Below are positions 48,300 to 56,401 of a stretch of DNA of 64,000 nucleotides, in pieces. A model generated the notes under the pieces. The model had not been told where the DNA came from, made no database searches, and saw only the letters and a list, made by a program, of their open reading frames with translations. Position 1 is the stretch's first letter. Each line of letters opens with the position of its first letter. Origin of the DNA: Oscillospiraceae bacterium (GTDB lineage Bacteria; Bacillota; Clostridia; Christensenellales; Aristaeellaceae); the NCBI GenBank assembly GCA_031255415.1, contig JAIRSO010000018.1, forward strand, positions 1 to 64,000, written 5' to 3'. The translations under genes and the position numbers were made by a program.

Positions 48300-49535
48300 A
48301 TGAGAAAGACCATGGCAGTGCTGTTCGGCGGACGCAGCGTTGAGCACGACGTGTCGATCGTGTCGGCGGTGCAATGGATGGCGGCGGCGGACGCGTCGAG
48401 GTATAACGTCGTTCCGGTGTACCTATCCCACGATGGATCGTGGTACACGGGCGAACCGCTGAAAGAGTTGAGCGCGTATAAACCGTTCAGTCCATTAGCG
48501 CCCGGGATCGTCAAGACGCTGCCCGATCTGACCGCCAACGCGAGGACGTTGTTGTCCGTATCCGAAAAACCGCGCCTGTTCGGCGGTTCCAGGCCAGAGC
48601 TAAAGGTCGTGGCGGCGATCGACGTTGCCGTTCCGATATTCCACGGCCTAAACGGGGAGGACGGAACCGTTCAAGGCGTGCTCGAACTGATGAACGTGCC
48701 GTATACATCCAGCGGTTTGGTCGGATCGTCGGTGGGCATGGATAAGATCGCGATGAAACAGCTGTTCCGGGGCATGGGATTCCCGATCCTTGACTTCCAA
48801 TGGACCTCGCGCGGCGAGTGGGACGCGCGGCGTGAGGATGTGTTAAGCGGGATCGAGGCGAAAATGGTTTACCCGATGTTCGTAAAACCCGCGAACCTTG
48901 GCTCTTCGATAGGCATAGCGAAGGCGAAGGATCGCGGCGAACTCGCGGACGCGATGGAAGTCGCGCTCTCGTATGACAGGCGCGCGCTGGTCGAGCCGGC
49001 CGTGATCGACCCGATAGAGGTGAACTGCTCCGCGCTGGGGTTTGAGGAAGACGCGGAGGTATCCGTCTGTGAAATGCCCGTGAGCTGGCAGGAATTTCTA
49101 ACGTTCGAGGAGAAGTATATACCGGACGCGGACGGATCGAAACTATCCGGCGGCGGCAAAACCGGGAGCAAGTCGCCGGGAGGCATGGCTAACGCGAAAC
49201 GGCGCATCCCGGCTCCTATAAGCGACGAGCTTACGCGGCGCGTCCAGGGTCTGAGCAAGGACGTGTTCCGCGCTCTCGACTGCAAGGGAGTCGTGCGGAT
49301 CGATTATATCATCGAGCCAGCGACCGGCGCGCTCTACGTCAACGAGATCAATACGATACCGGGATCGCTGGCGTATTATCTGTGGGAAGCGTCCGGACTG
49401 CCGTACCCGAAACTGATCGACCGCATGGTCGAGCTGGCTGAACGCGCTCACGAGCGCAAGAACGCGGCGAAGTTCGGATTCGACTCGACGATACTCCAAT
49501 CCGTCTCGATCGGACGCGCGGCTGCGAAACGCTGA
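48300..49535 (+). CDS. ddl: D-alanine--D-alanine ligase
   Basis: 411 aa, ATP-grasp enzyme joining two D-Ala residues. MAVLFGGRSVEHDVSIVSA is the N-terminal signature; HGLNGEDGTVQG (with its Glu), VKPANLGSSIGIAKA, and YVNEINTIPGSLAYYLWEASG follow. A flexible insert (about 270-300, rich in Gly, Ser and Lys) replaces the short omega-loop linker before the RRIPAPI segment. The Y/F position that divides D-Ala from D-lactate ligases cannot be settled by eye. GGAGG lies nine bases upstream. The Mur ligase stops 11 bases before, so the pair makes and uses the dipeptide. Confidence 0.93.
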   Translation: MRKTMAVLFGGRSVEHDVSIVSAVQWMAAADASRYNVVPVYLSHDGSWYTGEPLKELSAYKPFSPLAPGIVKTLPDLTANARTLLSVSEKPRLFGGSRPELKVVAAIDVAVPIFHGLNGEDGTVQGVLELMNVPYTSSGLVGSSVGMDKIAMKQLFRGMGFPILDFQWTSRGEWDARREDVLSGIEAKMVYPMFVKPANLGSSIGIAKAKDRGELADAMEVALSYDRRALVEPAVIDPIEVNCSALGFEEDAEVSVCEMPVSWQEFLTFEEKYIPDADGSKLSGGGKTGSKSPGGMANAKRRIPAPISDELTRRVQGLSKDVFRALDCKGVVRIDYIIEPATGALYVNEINTIPGSLAYYLWEASGLPYPKLIDRMVELAERAHERKNAAKFGFDSTILQSVSIGRAAAKR

Positions 49536-49623
49536 CCGATTCAGTCGATCCCGCTGGGTTAGCGATGTTTGTTACCCATACATACACAGCGCGCGGGGCG
49601 CGCCGCTAAGTGGAGATACCGCT

Positions 49624-50019
49624 ATGTACAACCATCAGGAACCCGATACCCCCATAGGCGCGGTGATATCGAACAACCCTGTCGTGAACCTTACGGCGAC
49701 TATCGCGTCGGCGTCGTTCATGGCAGGGCTGTTCCTGTGCTTCGCCGATACCCGCAGTAAAACTATCCGGCGTTACTCCGTGCAGTCGGTGGGGCTGGGC
49801 GCGGCGTGGATCGCGTTCGCTATGGCGGTGTGGATACTCGCGCTGCTCGTTTCGTATATACCGATCGCGGGCGGCGCGCTGGAGACGGCGCTCTACGTCG
49901 TCGGCGGGATTGGCACGATTGTTTGTTTTATCACGCGCGTGCGCATGATGTTCAGCGCGTATAGGGGGCTGGCATACGCGCTGCCCGTCGTCGGCGCTAC
50001 TCTAAGGAAGTTTGAGTAG
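49624..50019 (+). CDS. Small membrane protein, DUF4870-like
   Basis: 131 aa with three hydrophobic segments (about 22-44, 57-80, 87-107). The pattern VNLTATIASAS...SVQSVGLGAAWIAF resembles the poorly defined DUF4870/Tic20-like group. GGAG stands about eight bases before the ATG. Its 3' end overlaps the convergent transporter gene by 23 bases. Function unknown; the first 20 residues are hydrophilic and cytosolic by the positive-inside rule. Confidence 0.6.
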   Translation: MYNHQEPDTPIGAVISNNPVVNLTATIASASFMAGLFLCFADTRSKTIRRYSVQSVGLGAAWIAFAMAVWILALLVSYIPIAGGALETALYVVGGIGTIVCFITRVRMMFSAYRGLAYALPVVGATLRKFE

Positions 50020-51454
50020 CGCTCTGATACTTCCGGCTCGCAGCCATTATTACCAGCGATACGCAGAACAACAGCGCTATCGATAGTATCGAGTATGAAC
50101 TGCGCCCGGTGAACGCCTTCGTCATCGCGTACAGCAACGGGCCGACTATCGCGGCGAATTTTCCGAATATCTCAAAGAACCCGAAATACTCGCCCGCGTG
50201 ATCCTGCGGCGCCAGTTTCCCAAAATACGACCGCGACAGCGCCTGAATCCCTCCCTGCACGGAGCCTACCATCGCCGCTAGTATCCAGAACAGCACCGTT
50301 GACGACGCTACGGCGCTTACATACTCGGGGCGCGCGTTCCACGCGGCTTCCGGTATCGACGCGTCCATCAGCGCCTGGTTGATTACGGTTAGATTGCCCG
50401 TTCGCGCTATCGCCGCGCCATGCTCGGCTAGCGCCTCCAGTTTGACCGGGATCTCCGCGCGCTCGATCAGGTATCCCATAAAGAACCCAACCACGCATAT
50501 CGCGGCGTATATAACCACCGCGATGGTCAGCATGTTCAGCGACCCAACCCTCTTGGCGAACCGGCTGAACAGTATGCTGAACGGGAACGCCACGATCTGC
50601 GTCACCAACAGCGCCAGTATCATCCCGATCATGCCCAGCCCCAACTGCGTGCCGTAACTCGTCGCCAGGCTGATGATCGTGCCCACGCCGTCGATATAGA
50701 AGAAATACGCGGCGAGGAACAGCAGCAGGCCTTTGTTGCTTACGATCTTCTTCGCGGTGCCGGCGATGCTCGACAGCGTCTCGCGCAGCACGCCGTCCTT
50801 GGGCTTCTCAACGAAACCAACCTGCTTCACGTTCCTTAGGAACGGTATCGAAAATACACCCCACCACGCGACCGTCAGCAGTACGGACAGCTTCACCGCG
50901 GTCGTCGTGGTCAGCCCGAACGAACCGCCGAACTGGATCAGCGCGATACTGATCAGGAACGGTATCGTGCTGCCGCCGATGTATCCCATCGCGTAGCCCC
51001 AGCCGGAGACGCGATCCATCCGGTCGGGCGTGGTAACGTCGGGCAGGAAACTATCGTACAGCAGACAGCTTCCGCTGAACCCTATGTGCGAGAATATGTA
51101 TCCAACCAGAAGAAACCGCCAGTTGTCGGATACCGCGCACAGTCCCGTAAACACAAGCCCGATCGCGAGGAATCCGCCAAACAACTTCTTTTTGTATCCC
51201 TTGTAGTCGGCGAAAGCGCCCGCTATCGGAGCCATGACCGCCACCGCCAGTACGGATATCGTCGTCCCTATGCTCCACCAATAGTCGCCGCCGCGCGGAT
51301 CGTCCACCAGTCCGGTGAAGAAGGCGCTGAACACCGCCGCCATCATGATCGTGGCGTAAACGGAGTTCGCCCAGTCGTAGATGATCCAGCTTCGCTCCAG
51401 CGGGGTGAAGCGTGATCTCGCGCGCGACTCGCGCGCGCCGGGCATTGCGTTCAT
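49997..51454 (-). CDS. MFS transporter, UMF1-type
   Basis: 485 aa with 12 hydrophobic helices. The N-terminus SWIIYDWANSVYATIMMAAVFSAFF, together with SIGTTISVLAVAVMAPIAGAFADYKGYKKK, marks the Atg22/UMF1 branch of the major facilitator superfamily, thought to move amino acids or other small solutes. A long hydrophilic loop (about 330-380) separates helices 9 and 10. ATG 51454 has GGGAGGG six bases upstream. It is followed on the minus strand by no gene of the same direction. Confidence 0.88.
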   Translation of the reverse strand: MNAMPGARESRARSRFTPLERSWIIYDWANSVYATIMMAAVFSAFFTGLVDDPRGGDYWWSIGTTISVLAVAVMAPIAGAFADYKGYKKKLFGGFLAIGLVFTGLCAVSDNWRFLLVGYIFSHIGFSGSCLLYDSFLPDVTTPDRMDRVSGWGYAMGYIGGSTIPFLISIALIQFGGSFGLTTTTAVKLSVLLTVAWWGVFSIPFLRNVKQVGFVEKPKDGVLRETLSSIAGTAKKIVSNKGLLLFLAAYFFYIDGVGTIISLATSYGTQLGLGMIGMILALLVTQIVAFPFSILFSRFAKRVGSLNMLTIAVVIYAAICVVGFFMGYLIERAEIPVKLEALAEHGAAIARTGNLTVINQALMDASIPEAAWNARPEYVSAVASSTVLFWILAAMVGSVQGGIQALSRSYFGKLAPQDHAGEYFGFFEIFGKFAAIVGPLLYAMTKAFTGRSSYSILSIALLFCVSLVIMAASRKYQSATQTSLE

Positions 51455-51502
51455 GGCTGACCCTCCCGATGATTAATGAATGGCGCGGGATACGCGATCC
51501 GC

Positions 51503-52228
51503 TCAACCCAGCGGCGAGCGCGCCGGCTCGCCCGCTCTTCGCGGATACTTGTCCGGGCATGATCGAACCGCCAGCGCCATTGCTAGCACATGCCGCGATC
51601 CGGTTCCCGGCACTCCCGCCGATACCGGATCAAGAAGCCTCGCGCCTAGCATAGCCGCCGCTCTCCTCGCCCCGGGATACTCGTCCTCGACAGCCGGGCC
51701 TTTATGTGCGATCAGCATACCGCCCGCCCTCAACAGCGGCACGGCTAGTTCCAATAATACGGACAGCGGCGCGACCGCCCTGCATAGCGCCAGATCATAC
51801 CCGCCGCGCCTCTCCTTCATTCTGCCGAAATCCTCGGCGCGCGCCCTCGCCACCTCGGTGTTTAATCCCAACGCCTCCACCGCGCGGCGCAGGAACGCGC
51901 ATCGTTTCTCCATCGAGTCCAATAACGTAAAGGTTATATCAGGCCGCGCTATAGCCAGCGGCACGCCGGGGAATCCAGCCCCCGTTCCAACGTCCACCGC
52001 GCGCTTACCCTTGATCCTCGTCGTCAGAGGCGTTAACGAATCCAAATAAAGCCGCTGGATGTAGTCCGGCGCGTCCAGGTCGCGCGTGAGATTCTGCCGC
52101 TGATTCTCGTCGCGGAGCATCTCGTCATACAGCCGGAATTTTTCAGCCGCGCCGGACGGCAGCGCGATACCCATCCCGGCGCAGCCTTCCTCCAGCGTCC
52201 CGACGAACGTCCCCGTATCGCCAGGCAC
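51503..52228 (-). CDS. rsmG: 16S rRNA m7G527 methyltransferase RsmG
   Basis: 241 aa. SAM-dependent enzyme that methylates G527. The signature is YIQRLYLDSLTPL, then VDVGTGAGFPGVPLAIARPDITFTLLDSMEKR (motif I and II), then YDLALCRAVAPLSVLLELAVPLLRAGG. The GTG at 52228 lacks a strong Shine-Dalgarno and lies four bases after the glucokinase stop, which suggests coupling. The C-terminal 15 residues (PRRAGEPARSPLG) are non-conserved. Not near mnmG or gidA as in many genomes. Confidence 0.92.
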   Translation of the reverse strand: MPGDTGTFVGTLEEGCAGMGIALPSGAAEKFRLYDEMLRDENQRQNLTRDLDAPDYIQRLYLDSLTPLTTRIKGKRAVDVGTGAGFPGVPLAIARPDITFTLLDSMEKRCAFLRRAVEALGLNTEVARARAEDFGRMKERRGGYDLALCRAVAPLSVLLELAVPLLRAGGMLIAHKGPAVEDEYPGARRAAAMLGARLLDPVSAGVPGTGSRHVLAMALAVRSCPDKYPRRAGEPARSPLG

Positions 52229-52232
52229 TATA

Positions 52233-53171
52233 TCATTCGCCCAGCATCGCCGCGCCTATTATCCCCGCGTCGTTGCCCAGCGTCGCCAGTTCTATATCCG
52301 CGTACGGCAGCGTTCTGAAGAAGATGTAATTCTTCAGCGCGAGCCTTACCGCGTCCAGCAGGAACGCGCCCGCCTTCGATACGCCGCCGCCCAGCACGAT
52401 CATATCCGGATCGATGAAACTGATGATCGAGTTGATCCCTTGCGCCAGATAGTGCGTATACTGGTCAAACACCATCATCGCGGTGGGATCGCCGTCCTTG
52501 GCGTGATCCACGATCATCTTGGCGGTCAGGTTCGACGGGTTCTGTTCCGCCTCTATCGCCAGAGCGCTGTGCGGATGCGTGCGTATCGCCTCGCCGCCCA
52601 GCCGGATCATCCCCGTCGCGGACGCGTAGCGTTCCAGACAGCCGCGCTTGCCGCACGTGCACATCTCGCCGTCCGCGACGAAGGTTAGATGCCCTAGCTC
52701 GCCGCCTACCCCGTGCGCGCCCGTGTATATCTTCTTATTGATGATGATCCCGCCGCCCAGCCCCGTGCCCAGCGTCAAAAAAACGGAGTTGGGCACGCCC
52801 GCGCTGACCCCGGCCATAGCTTCCGCCAGCCCCGCGACGTTCGCGTCGTTATCGATGTACAGCGGCTTATCGATCGCCTCGCGGAACACGCGCTCCAGCG
52901 GCACGTCGTGCCAGCCCAGATTCGTACAGAACACCACCATGCCGCCTATCGCGGTGCCCGGCACGCCCACGCCTATCGAGCGCAGATCGTCCGCCTTGAA
53001 TCCCGCTTCATCCAGCGCGCGCCGCGACAGCGATATCATGTCGTCCACTACGGGCCGCCACGGACGCGACGCGAGCGTGGGCGATTCCGCCTTATGCAGT
53101 ATCTTTCCCTCGTCCGTTACTACCCCTACCGCGATGTTCGTCGCTCCCAGGTCTATGCCGATCCTGACCAT
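52233..53171 (-). CDS. glcK: ROK-family glucokinase
   Basis: 312 aa. ATP-dependent hexose kinase. Phosphate loop IGIDLGATNIAVGVV, LGTGLGGGIIINKK, catalytic Asp in YIDNDANVAGL, and the zinc-binding CTCGKRGCLERYASATG with GGELGHL are complete. LVVLGGG-type IVLGGGVSKAG follows. GlcK with CTCGxxGCLE is typical of Firmicute glucokinase. It belongs to a run with hprK upstream on the same strand (32-base gap), so carbon entry and catabolite control are linked. GAGGAGG precedes ATG 53171. Confidence 0.93.
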   Translation of the reverse strand: MVRIGIDLGATNIAVGVVTDEGKILHKAESPTLASRPWRPVVDDMISLSRRALDEAGFKADDLRSIGVGVPGTAIGGMVVFCTNLGWHDVPLERVFREAIDKPLYIDNDANVAGLAEAMAGVSAGVPNSVFLTLGTGLGGGIIINKKIYTGAHGVGGELGHLTFVADGEMCTCGKRGCLERYASATGMIRLGGEAIRTHPHSALAIEAEQNPSNLTAKMIVDHAKDGDPTAMMVFDQYTHYLAQGINSIISFIDPDMIVLGGGVSKAGAFLLDAVRLALKNYIFFRTLPYADIELATLGNDAGIIGAAMLGE

Positions 53172-53203
53172 ACAGCGCCAGCCTCCTCGAGGTTAATAAT
53201 TAT

Positions 53204-54157
53204 TCACCAGTCCGATTCTCCGGGCAGAGACGGCGGCGTGTTCGCGGACTCGCTGACCATGGACATGAGCCGTTTATCCAGCTCCACCGCCGCGTTATAG
53301 CCCGTATGTTTTAACGTATAGTTGCGCGCCGCGACCTCTATGACTATCGCCAGGTTCCTTCCAGGCTGCACGGGGATCACCATCAGCGGCACCTGCACGC
53401 CCATGATCGCGCTGTGCTCGGTGGTCAATCCCAATCGATCGTACTCGCGATCCTTCACCCACATCTCCAGATGGATCACCAGGTCGATCGACTTGCTGCG
53501 CACTACCGCGCCTATGCCGTACATCGCGCGTATATCGATGATGCCTATGCCGCGTATCTCCATGAAATGCCGGACCATCTCCGGCGCTTCGCCCACCAGG
53601 CGCTGATCCGTCACGCGCCGTACGTCCACCACGTCGTCCGCGACCAATTGATGACCGCGCTTGACCAGCTCCAGCGCGGACTCGCTCTTGCCCACGCCGG
53701 ATTCCCCGGTAAGCAGTATGCCCACCCCGTACACGTTCACCAGCACGCCGTGCAGCGTCTGCCGGGGCGCTAGCTGCGCGTTCAGGAACAATATGCACCC
53801 GCTGACAAACCGCATCGTCGATAGCGCGCTCTGGTACACGGGTACGTCTTTCGCGCGCGCGAACGCCTCCATGTCGGGCGGGCAGCGCATACTGCGGCAC
53901 AGTATGATGCACGGTATATCATACGAGAAAAACCGCTCCAGCCGCTCGTGCCTCACGCCGGGCGGCAGGCTCTCCAGGTACGTCATCTCCACGCGGCCTA
54001 TCACCTGCGGCCCCTCGTGCGGGAAATACTCGAAGAACCCCGCCAGCTGCATGCCGGGCCTGTTCAGATCCGTGGCCTTGATATCCCATCCCTCGCGCGC
54101 GGAGGGTACCAGCACATCCAGGTTCAGCGCCTCCACGAACCGTTTCGCTAGGATCAT
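53204..54157 (-). CDS. hprK: HPr kinase/phosphorylase
   Basis: 317 aa. It phosphorylates HPr on Ser46 in response to glycolytic metabolites and controls catabolite repression in Firmicutes. The P-loop is LLTGESGVGKSESALEL, the HPrK signature EIRGIGIIDIRAMYGIGAV, and the catalytic His lies in RGHQLVADDVV. The N-terminal DNA-binding-like domain is normal. ATG 54157 (GGAAGG six bases upstream) is preferred to ATG 54163, which touches its Shine-Dalgarno. It overlaps the HAD gene's stop by four bases (ATGA). ptsH is not in the window. Confidence 0.95.
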   Translation of the reverse strand: MILAKRFVEALNLDVLVPSAREGWDIKATDLNRPGMQLAGFFEYFPHEGPQVIGRVEMTYLESLPPGVRHERLERFFSYDIPCIILCRSMRCPPDMEAFARAKDVPVYQSALSTMRFVSGCILFLNAQLAPRQTLHGVLVNVYGVGILLTGESGVGKSESALELVKRGHQLVADDVVDVRRVTDQRLVGEAPEMVRHFMEIRGIGIIDIRAMYGIGAVVRSKSIDLVIHLEMWVKDREYDRLGLTTEHSAIMGVQVPLMVIPVQPGRNLAIVIEVAARNYTLKHTGYNAAVELDKRLMSMVSESANTPPSLPGESDW

Positions 54158-54975
54158 ATCCATCCTTCCGCCAGCAGCGACTCTATGACCGCCGCCGGAC
54201 CGCACTCGCCGCATTCGCCGCAGACTCGATCCGCGCGCCGCTTCACATCCTTGCGCGCGTTGCCCGTCGCTACGCTCATCCCCGCCCACTCCAGCATCGT
54301 CAGATCGTTGAGCGAGTCGCCGAACGCCAGCGTATCCTCCGGTTTGAATCCCATCTCGCCCGCCAGATACCGCAGCGCGTTCCCTTTGGACACGTCCGGG
54401 TGCGATATCTCCAAAAACTGCGGCTCCGACGTGGTGAATTTGACTACGCCATTGAGATCCTCGTTCGCCTGCTCGATCAGCGAGGGCACGCGCGCTGGAT
54501 CGTCTACGCCCAGCAGTTTGATCGCGGGCTTGTCGAGGAACTGGATCATATCGTCCACCTTGACGCTGCGCAGGCCGGAGGATTTAGCGTAAGCGGTCGC
54601 GTACCCGCACTCTTTATCGTATACGAAGCCGTCGCTCGAGTATGCCTGTACGTATACGCCGCGCGCGCGAAGCCAGCGCACCGCCGCGTGGACGGCCTCG
54701 ACCGGCATGGCGGTTTCGCGGATAACCGCGCCGGTTCCGTTACACACCTGCGCGCCGTTGCACGAGATGTATCTATCCTCCGCGGTCAGTCCGCCGCATA
54801 ATTCCTCCGCGTATGGACGCATAGAAGCGCCGCTTCGACCGGACGCGATGATGATCCGCGCGCCAGCCTCGCGCGCTGCGCGGAATGCCGCCACCGTGCG
54901 CGGAGCTAGGGCGAACGTGACGCGCGGCACCAGCGTTCCGTCCAGGTCGGATACAATCGTGAGTATCCTGCGCAC
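54154..54975 (-). CDS. Cof-type HAD hydrolase
   Basis: 273 aa of the HAD IIB (Cof) class, sugar-phosphate or cofactor phosphatases. Motif I SDLDGTLVP, motif II IIASGRSGASM, motif III with K in DVSKGNALRYLAGE, motif IV LAFGDSLNDLTMLEWAG and ATGNARKDVKRRAD. A cap domain (about 80-185) lies between. The GTG at 54975 is two bases past the ROK gene's stop and lacks an SD, so translation is likely coupled. The substrate is unknown. Confidence 0.9.
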   Translation of the reverse strand: MRRILTIVSDLDGTLVPRVTFALAPRTVAAFRAAREAGARIIIASGRSGASMRPYAEELCGGLTAEDRYISCNGAQVCNGTGAVIRETAMPVEAVHAAVRWLRARGVYVQAYSSDGFVYDKECGYATAYAKSSGLRSVKVDDMIQFLDKPAIKLLGVDDPARVPSLIEQANEDLNGVVKFTTSEPQFLEISHPDVSKGNALRYLAGEMGFKPEDTLAFGDSLNDLTMLEWAGMSVATGNARKDVKRRADRVCGECGECGPAAVIESLLAEGWI

Positions 54976-54976
54976 G

Positions 54977-56401
54977 TCAGTTGATCTGGGGCAGCGAGGC
55001 CGCCGCGATGCTCTGCCCGACGCGCCTGTTGGATTCGTCCGGCAGATGCAGGGTAAGCTTCCCGGCTAAATCGGGATCGACCGCCGATAAAGCGCGCAGC
55101 GCCTCGACCACAACGCGCTCGCCGCCCACCCCGGACGTTACCCGCCCCAGTATCAGCACGTGCTTAATCTGATAGAACCGCGCGTACCAAGCCAGCGTCC
55201 AGCCCAGATACGCGCCGATCGTGTCGAATATAGCCAGCGCGCCGGCGTGGCCTTTCTCGGCGTTGGCTTGAACGGCCTTCAGTTTCTCTGCGGGGGTAAG
55301 CGATTCGTCCAGTTCGATCCCGGCTGCCGGAGCGAGTTTCGCGGCGGCGTCCTGGCTGAAATACTTTACGCCGCAGCCGTAGTCGCCGGACCATTCGTCT
55401 ATCATAGCGCGAGGGTTAGCGTCAACGGGCACAAACGCCAGTTCATTCAACCAACCCGTAATGTTTCCGTCGTGATCGACGAATCCGCCCGCCTCGCTCG
55501 TGCCCATAGCTATGCCAAGCACGCTGTTTTCGTTGAGATCCATAGCTCCGGCAAGCGCGGTTACGTCGCCGTCGTTCGCCACTTCCAGCGGAACGTCGCC
55601 GATAGCTTTAGCGGCGCGGATATATATATCGTTGACATGCGCGTTGAATTCGTTAATGGGTACTTTGAGGAATAGAGAGGCGACGCGGGTGCGGTTGGCG
55701 ACATAAATGCCCGCGCTGCTGACTCCGATACCGTCCACGCGGGGCATGTGCTCCGCCGCGGATCGGAACGCCGCCAGGATTCCGCTGTAATGATAAGCGG
55801 GGTCGGCTTGGGTTTTGGGGTGCCAGATTACTTCCTCGCTGTATACAGCCTCGCCGTCAATGACTGCCGATACCTTGCGGTCGCTGCCGCCAGCGTCGAA
55901 CCCTATCCGGCATCCGTCTAAATGGCGGCCAACCGTGCGCGCGCCTGATTTGTCGGGCGGGACGCGGTCAAGGGGGACGGATTCGACCGTGAAAGGCCGC
56001 TCGTAAACGCGGGACATAAACTCCGCGTCGAATGCGCGAAGCCCGCCGGGTTTGTAAGCCCCGCGTATGTAATCAACGATATAGTCAGGGGCGCTGATAC
56101 GGAACCTGAATCCGCCGTAAGCCCAGAGCATGGTCTTGACAAGGCGTTCGACAAGGGTGCGGTTGATATCATGCCAATCGGAGGAGTCGGAACGTAAGCG
56201 GAGCCGGTGCGAGGTGGTGTGATTAAGCTCGCGCTCCAGAGAGATCGCGACAGGGACGCTATTGTCGTCGGTGAGGCTGGATTCGTAAGCGTTAAAGAAC
56301 GCGGCCATAGGGAGGAATCCGGGATCAAGCGGAGCATGGTAAGGCAGTTTGGATCGAATACGATCCAGAAACTCAGTAAGACGCGTAACGATCACTCCCA
56401 T
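54977..56401 (-). CDS. Large ROK-like protein (possible sugar kinase)
   Basis: 474 aa. The C-terminal 310 residues have a ROK / hexokinase ATPase core: RIGFDAGGSDRKVSAVIDG, GIGVSSAGIYVANR, EVANDGDVTALAGA (Asp), LGIAMGTSEAGGFVD. The N-terminal 160 residues are an unrecognised extension. The Zn site of ROK glucokinases is missing; DYGCGVKYFS stands near its place. The extended form is known from Clostridia and the substrate is undefined. It overlaps guaA by 10 bases and lies in an operon with the Cof HAD, hprK and glucokinase. Confidence 0.7.
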   Translation of the reverse strand: MGVIVTRLTEFLDRIRSKLPYHAPLDPGFLPMAAFFNAYESSLTDDNSVPVAISLERELNHTTSHRLRLRSDSSDWHDINRTLVERLVKTMLWAYGGFRFRISAPDYIVDYIRGAYKPGGLRAFDAEFMSRVYERPFTVESVPLDRVPPDKSGARTVGRHLDGCRIGFDAGGSDRKVSAVIDGEAVYSEEVIWHPKTQADPAYHYSGILAAFRSAAEHMPRVDGIGVSSAGIYVANRTRVASLFLKVPINEFNAHVNDIYIRAAKAIGDVPLEVANDGDVTALAGAMDLNENSVLGIAMGTSEAGGFVDHDGNITGWLNELAFVPVDANPRAMIDEWSGDYGCGVKYFSQDAAAKLAPAAGIELDESLTPAEKLKAVQANAEKGHAGALAIFDTIGAYLGWTLAWYARFYQIKHVLILGRVTSGVGGERVVVEALRALSAVDPDLAGKLTLHLPDESNRRVGQSIAAASLPQIN

